Positions 51,657 to 58,571 of a stretch of 58,571 nt of DNA are shown piece after piece. The stretch is from the NCBI GenBank assembly GCA_947647615.1, contig CANSKS010000012.1:1-58571 (forward strand), read 5' to 3'. Each line of letters opens with the position of its first letter. Positions within the stretch are counted from its first letter, which is position 1. A program made the position numbers and the translations under genes. The notes beneath the pieces were generated by a model. That model did not search any database. It saw only the letters and a list, made by a program, of their open reading frames with translations, and was not told the origin of the DNA. The DNA comes from an uncultured Neglectibacter sp. (GTDB lineage: Bacteria; Bacillota; Clostridia; Oscillospirales; Acutalibacteraceae).

Positions 51657-51660
51657 TAGA

Positions 51661-51696
51661 AAACCGTTACGATTTTTATCGTGACGGTTTTTTGTT
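51661..51696 (+). terminator. Terminator of tRNA-Gly
   Basis: A 13-bp stem with one G-T pair (51661-51673 with 51678-51690) is followed by TTTGTTTTT. Confidence 0.9.
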
Positions 51697-51727
51697 TTTA
51701 AAATTTGCGATTTTCGCCGAGACTTTT

Positions 51728-52003
51728 CTATTTTTTGAGCGGGAATTTAGAGGCCTTCCCCTCCGCAAAAGGGTTTTTCGGGCTGTTTCTTCTGCTCTCT
51801 TCCGGCCTTCCGTTTTTGGTATCCCTTGGAATTTCCATGGAAGAAAGCTGCTGGTAGGCCTCCATCTCCTCCTGGTTTTGCGGTGGGGCATACATCAGGC
51901 CTGTGCATTCGTTGGCCGAAGCCACATTGGAAAGGTTGGGGTATGGAGCGGAGCCAGACGTTTCATGTTCTTTATAGTCAATTTTTTTCTTCGGCTGTTT
52001 CAA
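51728..52003 (-). CDS. Small hypothetical protein, YPNLSNVASANECTGL type
   Basis: The 91-residue frame starts with TTG after GAAGGGAAGGCCC. A basic start (MKQPKKKIDYKEHE) is followed by NVASANECTGLMYAPPQNQEE and AYQQLSS. This kind of NVASAxECTGLxPxPP...E motif recurs in small Clostridial proteins, as I remember it, and I know no function for them. The C-terminal third is basic and looks disordered. It lies between the tRNA terminator and the HEAT-repeat gene terminator. I see no own promoter. Confidence is moderate because the region is short and compositionally simple. Confidence 0.6.
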   Translation of the reverse strand: MKQPKKKIDYKEHETSGSAPYPNLSNVASANECTGLMYAPPQNQEEMEAYQQLSSMEIPRDTKNGRPEESRRNSPKNPFAEGKASKFPLKK

Positions 52004-52161
52004 GGGCCTTCCCTTCTTTCTTTCGATTTTTCTTTAGTTTCCGCAAGAAAAAAACAAATATACGCTTTAAGCCCTAAGCTCCAAAACCCACTTTTCTTCT
52101 GGAGGTCCTTTTTAAAATGAAAAAGGAAGGTCGTTTGCCGCTCCTTCACAAGACAGCGGTT

Positions 52162-52204
52162 AAAAAACGGAGGCCTGAACTTCTTCCGGCAGTTCAGACC
52201 TCCG
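52162..52204 (-). terminator. Terminator of the HEAT-repeat gene
   Basis: A 14-bp stem with one mismatch (52168-52181 with 52191-52204) is followed on the minus strand by T6 (52162-52167). Confidence 0.85.
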
Positions 52205-52219
52205 CCCATTTTCAAAAAC

Positions 52220-52552
52220 TTATTGACCTCCGCCCAATTTGGTGATGGCCTCTTTCATTGCCTCTTTTACCTTTGCTTCTTTTTCGTTTTCCAAATGGTA
52301 CCGCAGGTGTGCGCTGGCGTGTTCATTCCGCATTTCACCCAAAGCCGAAGCGGCAGCGGCCCGCAGATCGGCATCTTCCGCAGTGAGCAGGGGCACCATC
52401 AAGTTAAACCCGTCGTCTTTTCCAACCTTACCCAATCCGGCAATGGCAGCCAGCTGCACATTTTTGTCCTTATCTTGGGCCAGCTTGAGTAAAGCTCCTT
52501 CCTTTCCCTTTTCGATTGCCGACGCTACCTTTTCCAACTTGTTTCCGAACAT
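52220..52552 (-). CDS. Small HEAT-repeat protein
   Basis: The 110-residue all-helical protein contains about three HEAT-type repeats: ALLKLAQDKDKNVQLAAIAGLGKVG, GFNLMVPLLTAEDADLRAAAASALGEM and SAHLRYHLENEKEAKVKEAMKEAI. HEAT repeats make curved protein-binding scaffolds; the partner is not evident. GGGAGGTCTCTTTAAAA precedes the ATG. It is monocistronic with a terminator right after the stop. Confidence 0.88.
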   Translation of the reverse strand: MFGNKLEKVASAIEKGKEGALLKLAQDKDKNVQLAAIAGLGKVGKDDGFNLMVPLLTAEDADLRAAAASALGEMRNEHASAHLRYHLENEKEAKVKEAMKEAITKLGGGQ

Positions 52553-52603
52553 TTTTAAAGAGACCTCCCAGGTAATATTTTTGATAAGCTACCCCAAACA
52601 CTT

Positions 52604-52619
52604 TGTTAGCTTACTAACA
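52604..52619. promoter_or_regulatory. TGTTAG-CTTA-CTAACA dyad in the HEAT-gene leader
   Basis: 6-bp inverted arms (52604-52609, 52614-52619) lie about 25 bases downstream of the -10 and 55 bases before the start. A repressor dimer here would block elongation. Confidence 0.4.
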
Positions 52620-52646
52620 GAAAGAATAACAAAACATCATGGCGAA

Positions 52647-52675
52647 ATTATAGAAAAAAAGTGAATAATTTGTAA
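52647..52675 (-). promoter_or_regulatory. Promoter of the HEAT-repeat gene
   Basis: Minus strand TTACAA (52670-52675), 17-base spacer, consensus TATAAT (52647-52652). Confidence 0.6.
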
Positions 52676-52761
52676 AAGCCTTAAGGATTTTGAAAGAATT
52701 TAGTCTTTCTTTATTATATATTTCAAATTACTCTGCCAAGGGGAAGGCTCCGACGCCGGGT

Positions 52762-54099
52762 TCAGAACGGTTTTTTCCCCACTTTCGAAGCCTTAGACCC
52801 TTTCATTCGAGGCAGCAGCACGGAAAAGATATTGGTCCCATTCGCACTTTCCGCCCAGATATTCCCCTTGTGGCTTTCTACAATCTCCCTGGCAATAGCC
52901 AAGCCCAGCCCGTAGCCCTCTGTTTCTTCCCGGGAAGGGTCCCTTCTGTAAAACCGCTGGAAAATGCGGGGCAGCTCTTCCTTCGGGATGGCGTCCCCCT
53001 GGCTTGTCACAGAAAAAAGCGCGTACCTGCCTTTTTCGGAAGCTGTAAGCCTTACCGCGATTTCGCTGTGTTCCCGGCCATATTTTAGGGCGTTATCTAA
53101 GAAAATACCGGCCAGCTGGGAAAGAGCCGCCGGGTCACCGGCCACAAAAATCCCCTCTTCCACCTCGTAAGAGAAAGTTTTCCCGTTTTCAAAGGCAGCT
53201 GCCTCGAAAAGAAGAATGCTGTCTGTGACCAGATAAGAAAGGTCCACTTTTTGAAAAACAAGCCCGGCGCCGCCGTTTTCCAGCTTGGCCAAAGAAAGCA
53301 GCTCTTCCGTAAGGCTCTTCATACGCCGGGCCTCCGCCTTGATGTTTTCGGCCCACCGCCGTTGGCCCTGGGCAGGCTGGGTGAGCAGCATATCGGCATT
53401 GGAGAGAATAACCGTGAGGGGCGTTTTCAATTCATGGGAGGCATCCCCTACAAACTGTTTTTGACGTATCCAGGCCCGTTCCACCGGCCGCACCGCCCAT
53501 CGGGCCAGCAGAAGGCTGGCTCCGAAGAGAACCAGCAGCGCAAAAAAACCGACGATTAAGGAATTTCTTATAAGTTGGACAACCGCAGCGTTTTCTGCCG
53601 AAATATCACCGAAGGCCACCTTTATTCCCTGTTCTGTCTGCTTTTTGGCATACCGCAGATGGTAACCGGGGATCACGCCGAAATCTTTACCCTCAGCAGC
53701 GTAGCGAACCAGCTCTTCTAAGGTTTCCTCTTCCAATTCTTCCAGCAAAAAGGCCCCCCGGTCCGGCAGCGTCACGTTCCCCTCCTCATCCAGCAACGCG
53801 GAAAACAACAAAAAACGGCCGTCTTGAACGCCGGGGCTCCGTTCCCTTCGAGCCAGGCCTCCCTTCCACGGAAGATCCTTGGAGGAATCTTTTGGAAGGG
53901 CGGGGCCTTTTTGATATTCTTCTTTTTCCAGTTCTATTGTCAGCATTTGCTTGCTTTGGTTTTCCAGTCCGGCTTTCGTGGTAAAAAGCAATACCAAAAA
54001 TACAGCCAGCAAAATGAATGCGGCTACGCCCAGCACTACCGCCACAAACTTTCTGCGCAGCTTTCTGAGCATGCTGCTATCGGATGCGCTCATTTTCAT
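52762..54099 (-). CDS. Sensor histidine kinase of the CotH-linked two-component system
   Basis: The 445-residue kinase has TM helices at about 18-40 and 182-204. A mixed extracytoplasmic domain of about 140 residues lies between them. HisKA is GDASHELKTPLTV, and HATPase has LDNALKYG and GYGLGLAIA. The G1 box SQGDAIPKE is degenerate compared with the usual DxGxGI, which may affect ATP turnover. It starts five bases after the regulator stop (GAAGGGGTAAAAGAA site). The paired regulator and the divergent VTC-DUF4956-CotH operon share promoter boxes, so this kinase probably senses an envelope signal controlling that operon. Confidence 0.9.
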   Translation of the reverse strand: MKMSASDSSMLRKLRRKFVAVVLGVAAFILLAVFLVLLFTTKAGLENQSKQMLTIELEKEEYQKGPALPKDSSKDLPWKGGLARRERSPGVQDGRFLLFSALLDEEGNVTLPDRGAFLLEELEEETLEELVRYAAEGKDFGVIPGYHLRYAKKQTEQGIKVAFGDISAENAAVVQLIRNSLIVGFFALLVLFGASLLLARWAVRPVERAWIRQKQFVGDASHELKTPLTVILSNADMLLTQPAQGQRRWAENIKAEARRMKSLTEELLSLAKLENGGAGLVFQKVDLSYLVTDSILLFEAAAFENGKTFSYEVEEGIFVAGDPAALSQLAGIFLDNALKYGREHSEIAVRLTASEKGRYALFSVTSQGDAIPKEELPRIFQRFYRRDPSREETEGYGLGLAIAREIVESHKGNIWAESANGTNIFSVLLPRMKGSKASKVGKKPF

Positions 54100-54104
54100 T
54101 TCTT

Positions 54105-54800
54105 TTACCCCTTCTTTTCCTCATCCTTTCCGCTGAGATAGTATCCCAGCCTGCGGGCCGAGCTTATTGACACCGGGCATTGGAGATGGGCCAGCTTTTT
54201 TCGCAAAAAGGAAATATAGACTTCTACATGGTTATCTTCCGCTTCGGAATCGTACCCCCAGGCCTTTAAAAGCAAAGTTTCCTTGGGCACCATGTTGCCG
54301 GAATAGTGCAGCAGCAGGCGCATAATTTCAAACTCCTTTTGGCTCAGCCTGGCCTGCCTGCCCTGGAAGCCTAGCAGGCAGGAGGAAAGGTTCAGGGTGA
54401 GGCCGCGAAATTCCAACTCCTCCGAAACGACCTCCTCCTTTCGGCGCAGAATCGCCCTTAGGCAGGCCAGCAGTTCTTCTGTATCAAAAGGCTTTGTCAG
54501 GTAATAATCGGCTCCTTGATCCAGGCCCAACACCTTGTCGGAGGTTTCCGACCTGGCGGTAAGCAGCAGCACCGGTGTGGAAAGTCCTGCCTCTCGGAGC
54601 TCCTTCACCACCTGAAATCCATTCCTTTTAGGCAGCATCACGTCTAAAACAATGCCATCGTAAATGCCGCTGAGAGCACAGTCCAATCCGCTTTCCCCAT
54701 CGTAGGCCACGTCTACGGTATACCTGTGATAGGAAAGCAGCTCCTTCAGGGTATCGGCAAGGCGTTTTTCATCTTCCACTACCAAAATGCGCACGGGCAC
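54105..54800 (-). CDS. OmpR/PhoB-family response regulator of the CotH-linked system
   Basis: The 231-residue regulator has a receiver (VVEDEKRL, the phospho-acceptor in IVLDVMLPKRNG, LTKPFDTEE) and a winged-helix domain (RLSQKEFEIMRLLLHYSGN, NHVEVYISFLRKKL, RRLGYYLS). Its promoter carries two direct TTTCAG boxes with an 11-base pitch, the usual layout for dimeric OmpR-type regulators and an indication of autoregulation. The same layout precedes the divergent VTC gene. Confidence 0.93.
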   Translation of the reverse strand: MPVRILVVEDEKRLADTLKELLSYHRYTVDVAYDGESGLDCALSGIYDGIVLDVMLPKRNGFQVVKELREAGLSTPVLLLTARSETSDKVLGLDQGADYYLTKPFDTEELLACLRAILRRKEEVVSEELEFRGLTLNLSSCLLGFQGRQARLSQKEFEIMRLLLHYSGNMVPKETLLLKAWGYDSEAEDNHVEVYISFLRKKLAHLQCPVSISSARRLGYYLSGKDEEKKG

Positions 54801-54826
54801 ACGCCCTTTCTTTCCTGTTTTTTTCT

Positions 54827-54859
54827 ATTATACAGGAAAAAGCTGAAAAATACCTGAAA
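54827..54859 (-). promoter_or_regulatory. Autoregulatory promoter: TTTCAG direct repeat plus -10
   Basis: On the minus strand TTTCAG-N5-TTTCAG (54843-54859) ends ten bases before TATAAT (54827-54832). The boxes replace the -35, as in promoters activated by OmpR-type regulators. Confidence 0.75.
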
Positions 54860-54939
54860 TATTTTTATATTCCTATGACCGGTAAAAACTCGCTTCGGGA
54901 AACCTTCTGAGGTTAAGATTGCCCTCCTTGTGTAAAATC

Positions 54940-54972
54940 TTTCAGGTTGTTTTAAGGCTCATCTTTTAAAAT
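54940..54972 (+). promoter_or_regulatory. Matching direct-repeat promoter of the VTC-DUF4956-CotH operon
   Basis: TTTCAG-N5-TTTAAG (54940-54956) ends ten bases before TAAAAT (54967-54972). The order, pitch and distance match the regulator promoter on the other strand. Transcription from here starts after 54978 and excludes the ATG at 54971 as a start codon. Confidence 0.75.
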
Positions 54973-55024
54973 GGCCTCGCAAACCAGCAAAATCATTCCA
55001 CTTCTAAAAAGGAGGGCACTATAT

Positions 55025-55705
55025 TTGGGGCAAAATTTCCGGCACGAATATAAATTTCAAATAAACCCGGGAGAGTACCAACGGCTCCGGGCCAGATTAA
55101 AAACCTTCCTGCGTCCGGATCCCCACGGAGGCCAAAAAGGGGAATACCGTATTCGAAGTGTTTATTTCGACGACCTTAAGGACAAAGCTCTTTGGGAAAA
55201 AATCGAAGGCACGGACCTAAGGGAAAAATTCCGGCTGCGGTATTACAACGATGATCTTTCTTTTCTCGTCCTGGAAAAGAAAAGCAAAATAAACGGCCTA
55301 TGCTCAAAACAGGGGGAACGGCTTACTGCGGAGCAGGCCAGCTGCCTTTTTCACGGGGATCTTACCTGGATGCTGGAAGAAGGCGGCCCGGTAAGCCGGG
55401 AACTCTTTATAAAAATGAAGAACCAAAGGCTCGCGCCAAAGTTGGTGCTGGATTACCGGCGAGAAGCCTTTTTGTACCCGGCGGGAAACGTGCGCGTCAC
55501 TTTAGATAAAGAAATCCGCTCCGCCAGGTTTTGGCCGGAGCTGCTCACCACTTCCAGACCCACCTTTCCCGCTGCCGGAGGTGCTATGCTCATGGAGGTA
55601 AAGTATGACCAATTCCTGCCGGAGGCCATTCGGGAGCTGGTGCAGCTGGGCAGCAGGTTGGCAGGTTCCTTTTCTAAATACGCAGCGGGGCGTGCTTTTT
55701 GGTGA
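55025..55705 (+). CDS. VTC-domain (polyphosphate polymerase-like) protein
   Basis: TTG at 55025 follows AAAGGAGGGCACTATA. The 226-residue domain begins with RHEYKF, and SVYFDD, EKIEGTDLREKFRLRYYND, VLEKKSKINGLCSKQ and MEVKYDQFLPE follow. These basic and acidic strands form the VTC tunnel fold that in yeast Vtc4 makes polyphosphate. Bacterial members beside DUF4956 and CotH genes are common, but their product is unproven. The next gene starts 48 bases on. Basic residues (RHEYK, RIRS, KFRLR, EKKSK) match the polyphosphate-channel pattern. Confidence 0.9.
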   Translation: MGQNFRHEYKFQINPGEYQRLRARLKTFLRPDPHGGQKGEYRIRSVYFDDLKDKALWEKIEGTDLREKFRLRYYNDDLSFLVLEKKSKINGLCSKQGERLTAEQASCLFHGDLTWMLEEGGPVSRELFIKMKNQRLAPKLVLDYRREAFLYPAGNVRVTLDKEIRSARFWPELLTTSRPTFPAAGGAMLMEVKYDQFLPEAIRELVQLGSRLAGSFSKYAAGRAFW

Positions 55706-55753
55706 GCCGCTTTCCAACCTTTTATCATCTAAACAGAACAGGAGTTAAAATTT

Positions 55754-56428
55754 ATGACCACTTTTCAAGACATTTTCAAATCCAACTTTTTAGAGAATAT
55801 TTCCAGCGTGACTATTTTCGACATGGTACTGGCCATTACTCTGGCCTTTTGCCTGGGCCTGTTCATTTTTCTCGTATACAAGAAAACCTACAGCGGCGTC
55901 ATGTATTCTTCCGGCTTCGGCATTTCTTTAATCGCCATGGCCATGATCACCACCCTGGTGATCTTAGCCGTCACCAGCAATGTGGTGCTCTCTTTGGGCA
56001 TGGTGGGTGCTTTGTCCATTGTCCGGTTCCGGGCCGCGGTGAAAGAGCCCTTGGATATCGCCTACCTGTTTTGGTCTATCGGCGTGGGCATTGTGCTGGC
56101 GGCAGGCATGATCCCCCTGGCGGTGTTCGGCAGCGTAGTCATTGGCGTTATGCTGTTGATCTTCGCCAACCGCAAGCCTCATCACTGCCCCTACATGGCG
56201 GTGATCACCTGTGAAAACGGCCAGGCGGAGCAAGCGGCCCAGGAATTTTTAAAGGCCACCGTGGAAAAAAGCGTGGTGAAAAGCAAAACCGTTTCTGCCG
56301 AACAGGTAGAGCTCAGCTGTGAAATCCGTCTGAAAAACGACGACACTTCTTTTCTCAACGGCCTCATGAGGATTGACGGGGTGGCCAACGCTGTTCTGGT
56401 AAGCTATAACGGCGAATATATGGGGTAA
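55754..56428 (+). CDS. DUF4956 membrane protein
   Basis: The 224-residue protein has four transmembrane helices (about 22-42, 50-75, 78-100, 110-140), with the family core SNVVLSLGMVGALSIVRFRAAVKEPLDIAYLFWSIGVGI. A cytosolic ferredoxin-like or ACT-like C-terminal domain follows (about 150-222). DUF4956 proteins are encoded with VTC and CotH proteins in many Firmicutes. They are thought to form a membrane platform for the VTC enzyme; this is context-based. CAGGAGTTAAAATTT precedes the ATG. Confidence 0.9.
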   Translation: MTTFQDIFKSNFLENISSVTIFDMVLAITLAFCLGLFIFLVYKKTYSGVMYSSGFGISLIAMAMITTLVILAVTSNVVLSLGMVGALSIVRFRAAVKEPLDIAYLFWSIGVGIVLAAGMIPLAVFGSVVIGVMLLIFANRKPHHCPYMAVITCENGQAEQAAQEFLKATVEKSVVKSKTVSAEQVELSCEIRLKNDDTSFLNGLMRIDGVANAVLVSYNGEYMG

Positions 56429-56462
56429 AACGCGGGAGAACGCTTCCAGAAAGGGTCATACT

Positions 56463-58382
56463 ATGATAAGAGACAGACGATTCGGTTGGATCTGCGGCGG
56501 TGCAGTGCTGATTATGGTGCTGGCGGCGCTGGTACTGCTGGGCAACGGAGGAAGCTTTTTGCAGGCTGCCGCCGCTACCCTTCCCTATGCAGAAAGACTT
56601 TTTGACACCAGCCGGGTACACACGGTAGACATTGTGGCAAACGAAGCGGACTGGCAGGAGATGCTAGACAATGCCGTTTTAGAAGAATACACTGCCTGTT
56701 CGGCGGTTATCGACGGCGAGGCTTACCAGAACATCGCCATTCGCCCCAAGGGGAATTCCTCCTTGAGCCAGGTGGCGAACTCTAATTCCGACAGGTACAG
56801 CTTTAAGCTGGAGTTCGACCACTACGACAGCAATGTGAGCTATTACGGTCTGGATAAGCTATGCCTGAACAATCTGATTCAGGACAACACCTGCCTGAAG
56901 GATTTTCTTTGTTACCAAATGATGAATCACATTGGCGCAGACTCCCCACTTTGCAGCTATGTGTGGATCACGGTAAACGGGGAAGACTGGGGGCTGTACC
57001 TGGCCACCGAAGCCATAGAAGAGGCCTTTGCCCTGCGGAATTACGGCGCAGGCTATGGAAAGCTTTATAAACCTGACAGCATGGACATGGGTGGAGGCGG
57101 AAGAGGCGCGGAGGCTCGGAACGCTTTAGAACAAGAAGTCCTTCCAGAAAATGAAAAAGACTTTTTTGAAAACCAGGAAGATTTGGAAGAAAAGAGCTTT
57201 GGAGAAAGGTCTTTTGGTGAAATGCCTCCCTTCGGTGACCTTGGCAGGGCCGGAAAGGGCGGCAGGGGAGGAAGCTCCGACGTCCTGCTGCAATATACCG
57301 GCGACGACCCGGAAAACTACCCGAATCTGTTCGACAACGCTGTGTTCCCGGTGACCAAGGCGGACCAAAACCGGTTAATCACCTCATTAAAAAAGTTGGG
57401 CGAAGGAAACATAGAAGCTTCGGTAAACACGGAAGAGGTGCTCCGTTACTTCGCGGTTCACAACTTCGTGCTTAACGAAGACAGCTACACAGGGAGCATC
57501 ATTCACAATTATTACCTTTACGAGGAAGAGGGCCTTCTCTCCATGATTCCTTGGGACTATAATTTGGCTTTTGGGGGCATGAGCTCGGGAAATGCCGAAT
57601 CTCTGGTGAACTCTCCCATCGATTCCCCGGTATCCAATGGGGACCCGACAGAGCGCCCCATGGTAGCCTGGATTTTCCAGGAAGCGGAGTATACCCAAAG
57701 ATATCATGCCATTCTGGAAAATTGGATTGCGGAATTTTTTGATACCGGTTATTTTGAAGAATTACTTCAATCTACTATAACGCTTATTTCCCCCTATGTA
57801 GAACGGGATCCCACCGCCTTTTGTACCTACCAAGAATTCCTAGAGGGCAGTGAGACTTTAAAAAGCTTCTGCCTGCTCCGGGCCGAAAGCGTAAAAAAGC
57901 AAATCGACGGCACAATTCCTTCTACCTCAGAAGGCCAGACAGAAGACAGTTCCTCGCTTCTCCGTGCCGATGGCCTGGAAATTTCCAGTATGGGAGGCAG
58001 CAAGAGCTTTGGCGGCATGGGTATGCTGGAAGAAAAAGAGCGGAATTTTTCAGAGCCCAAAGCTACAGAGAGCAGCCCCCCGGAAGTGTCGCCGGATGGG
58101 ACAGAACCGGATCACACAAAGCCAGACGCACAAGGCGGCACGCCTTCCATTGAATTGGAAGAAGGGGCAAACGGCACGCCCAAAACCCCCGAATCCGAAA
58201 CGGCAGAGCCTCCTTCCAAGGAAAACCCTTTCCAGGAGGGAGGTCCATTTGGAAAGGGCGCGACGCCTTCGAAAGGGACAACCCCTGTCGAAACAGGCTC
58301 CGGCATGGAAACCTGGCTGCTGCTGGGCGGCTCTGCCCTTTTGCTCCTTTTGGGCCTGGCCTTTGCCAAATTTTACAAATGA
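56463..58382 (+). CDS. CotH-type kinase, membrane-anchored at both ends
   Basis: The 639-residue protein has an N-terminal TM or signal helix (8-38). A CotH kinase domain follows (about 50-480), with RPKGNSSLSQ, SFKLEFD, GLDKLCLNNLIQD, V336-LNEDSY and MIPWDYNLAFGG (W364-D365). A disordered tail rich in Ser, Glu and Pro (about 490-605) and a C-terminal TM helix (612-636) end the protein. CotH of Bacillus is a secreted atypical protein kinase that phosphorylates spore-coat proteins. A Gly/Glu-rich insert (about 205-270) splits the domain. It is the last gene of the VTC operon. Its targets are likely envelope proteins; this is inference. Confidence 0.9.
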   Translation: MIRDRRFGWICGGAVLIMVLAALVLLGNGGSFLQAAAATLPYAERLFDTSRVHTVDIVANEADWQEMLDNAVLEEYTACSAVIDGEAYQNIAIRPKGNSSLSQVANSNSDRYSFKLEFDHYDSNVSYYGLDKLCLNNLIQDNTCLKDFLCYQMMNHIGADSPLCSYVWITVNGEDWGLYLATEAIEEAFALRNYGAGYGKLYKPDSMDMGGGGRGAEARNALEQEVLPENEKDFFENQEDLEEKSFGERSFGEMPPFGDLGRAGKGGRGGSSDVLLQYTGDDPENYPNLFDNAVFPVTKADQNRLITSLKKLGEGNIEASVNTEEVLRYFAVHNFVLNEDSYTGSIIHNYYLYEEEGLLSMIPWDYNLAFGGMSSGNAESLVNSPIDSPVSNGDPTERPMVAWIFQEAEYTQRYHAILENWIAEFFDTGYFEELLQSTITLISPYVERDPTAFCTYQEFLEGSETLKSFCLLRAESVKKQIDGTIPSTSEGQTEDSSSLLRADGLEISSMGGSKSFGGMGMLEEKERNFSEPKATESSPPEVSPDGTEPDHTKPDAQGGTPSIELEEGANGTPKTPESETAEPPSKENPFQEGGPFGKGATPSKGTTPVETGSGMETWLLLGGSALLLLLGLAFAKFYK

Positions 58383-58400
58383 CACACAAAATACAATTCA

Positions 58401-58439
58401 GCCAGGACAAAGCCAAAAAAGTTTTGTCCCGGCTTTTTT
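58401..58439 (+). terminator. Terminator of the VTC-DUF4956-CotH operon
   Basis: GCC (58401-58403) pairs with GGC (58431-58433) and GGACAAA (58405-58411) with TTTGTCC (58423-58429), followed by T6. Confidence 0.85.
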
Positions 58440-58487
58440 GGGCGGCCGGGAAACGCCGGGCGGTTTTGGCCCTTCCCTTGCCCAAAT

Positions 58488-58549
58488 ATTCGGAAAGGTG
58501 GGTTTTCCGAATGAAGTAAAAAATTCGGAAAAGTATACTTTTCCGAATT
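58488..58549. repeat. Two adjacent palindromes with the same arms
   Basis: ATTCGGAAA-N7-TTTCCGAAT (58488-58512) is followed ten bases later by a perfect 28-bp palindrome with arms AATTCGGAAAAGTA (58522-58549). The shared ATTCGGAAA arm occurs four times in 62 bases. It may be a double operator, a second terminator for an unseen leftward gene, or a small repeat element. Confidence 0.7.
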
Positions 58550-58571
58550 GCCCACACGAATTCATTTATAC

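Noticed and set aside
51569-52120. Rightward frame of 183 codons
   Set aside because: It reads through tRNA-Gly and its terminator, so it is not a gene.

Overview
The window looks like a chromosome segment of a Gram-positive, low-to-mid GC anaerobe of the class Clostridia, probably an Oscillospiraceae-like gut bacterium. This is an inference. It rests on strong AGGAGG-type ribosome binding sites, many TTG/GTG starts, textbook sigma-A promoters, S-layer-homology (SLH) proteins, a CotH/VTC/DUF4956 cluster, DegV domains and several carbohydrate-active enzymes. There is no phage, transposon or CRISPR array. Gene order is a mosaic of short transcription units separated by clear intrinsic terminators.

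Layout. (a) 1-5.2 kb: the edge of a heptad-repeat coiled-coil gene, then a stress-membrane cluster (SPFH/zinc-ribbon protein, a 32-residue membrane peptide, zinc-ribbon membrane protein, TPM-domain protein, XpaC-like protein) resembling the Bacillus ydjI/ydjG/ydjH genes. (b) 5.3-11.2 kb: three leftward cell-wall genes: an SLH-anchored lysozyme, an SLH lipocalin-like protein and a D,D-carboxypeptidase. (c) 11.3-16.1 kb: sbcD-sbcC and a metallo-beta-lactamase-fold protein. (d) 16.3-20.4 kb: a leftward dehydrogenase and GH106-like glycosidase pair. (e) 20.7-23.2 kb: a polar amino-acid ABC importer. (f) 23.2-28.8 kb: a leftward phosphorelay operon (stand-alone receiver, hybrid kinase with HPt, hybrid kinase fused to a DegV fatty-acid-binding domain). 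(g) 29.0-32.8 kb: a two-gene type IIS restriction-modification system that I recognise as FokI-like. (h) 33.0-35.9 kb: cytidylate-kinase-like protein, then apbE, a NusG-II protein and a Gx transporter, which resembles part of a flavin-based extracellular electron transfer locus. (i) 36-40 kb: GH31 alpha-xylosidase, MarR regulator plus MATE pump. (j) 40.3-43.5 kb: a two-component system divergent from a secreted Gly/Asn/Gln/Cys-repeat protein. (k) 43.5-50.8 kb: GH2 beta-mannosidase, a class B penicillin-binding protein, GH38 alpha-mannosidase. (l) 51-52.6 kb: cold-shock protein, tRNA-Gly, two small proteins. (m) 52.7-58.4 kb: a second two-component system divergent from a VTC-DUF4956-CotH operon.

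How they work together. The strongest regulatory inference is in (m). The kinase/regulator operon and the VTC-DUF4956-CotH operon carry the same direct-repeat box at the same spacing from their -10 elements, so the two-component system very probably controls both. In (g) the methyltransferase promoter is wrapped in a 12-bp inverted repeat, and its leader carries two GGATG sites one helical turn apart. This suggests the system may sense its own methylation or be controlled by an operator. In (f) a lipid-binding domain at the end of a signalling protein suggests fatty-acid sensing, but that gene carries an apparent frameshift in an A7 tract. The four glycosidases (GH106-like, GH31, GH2, GH38) and the importer suggest life on plant or host glycans.
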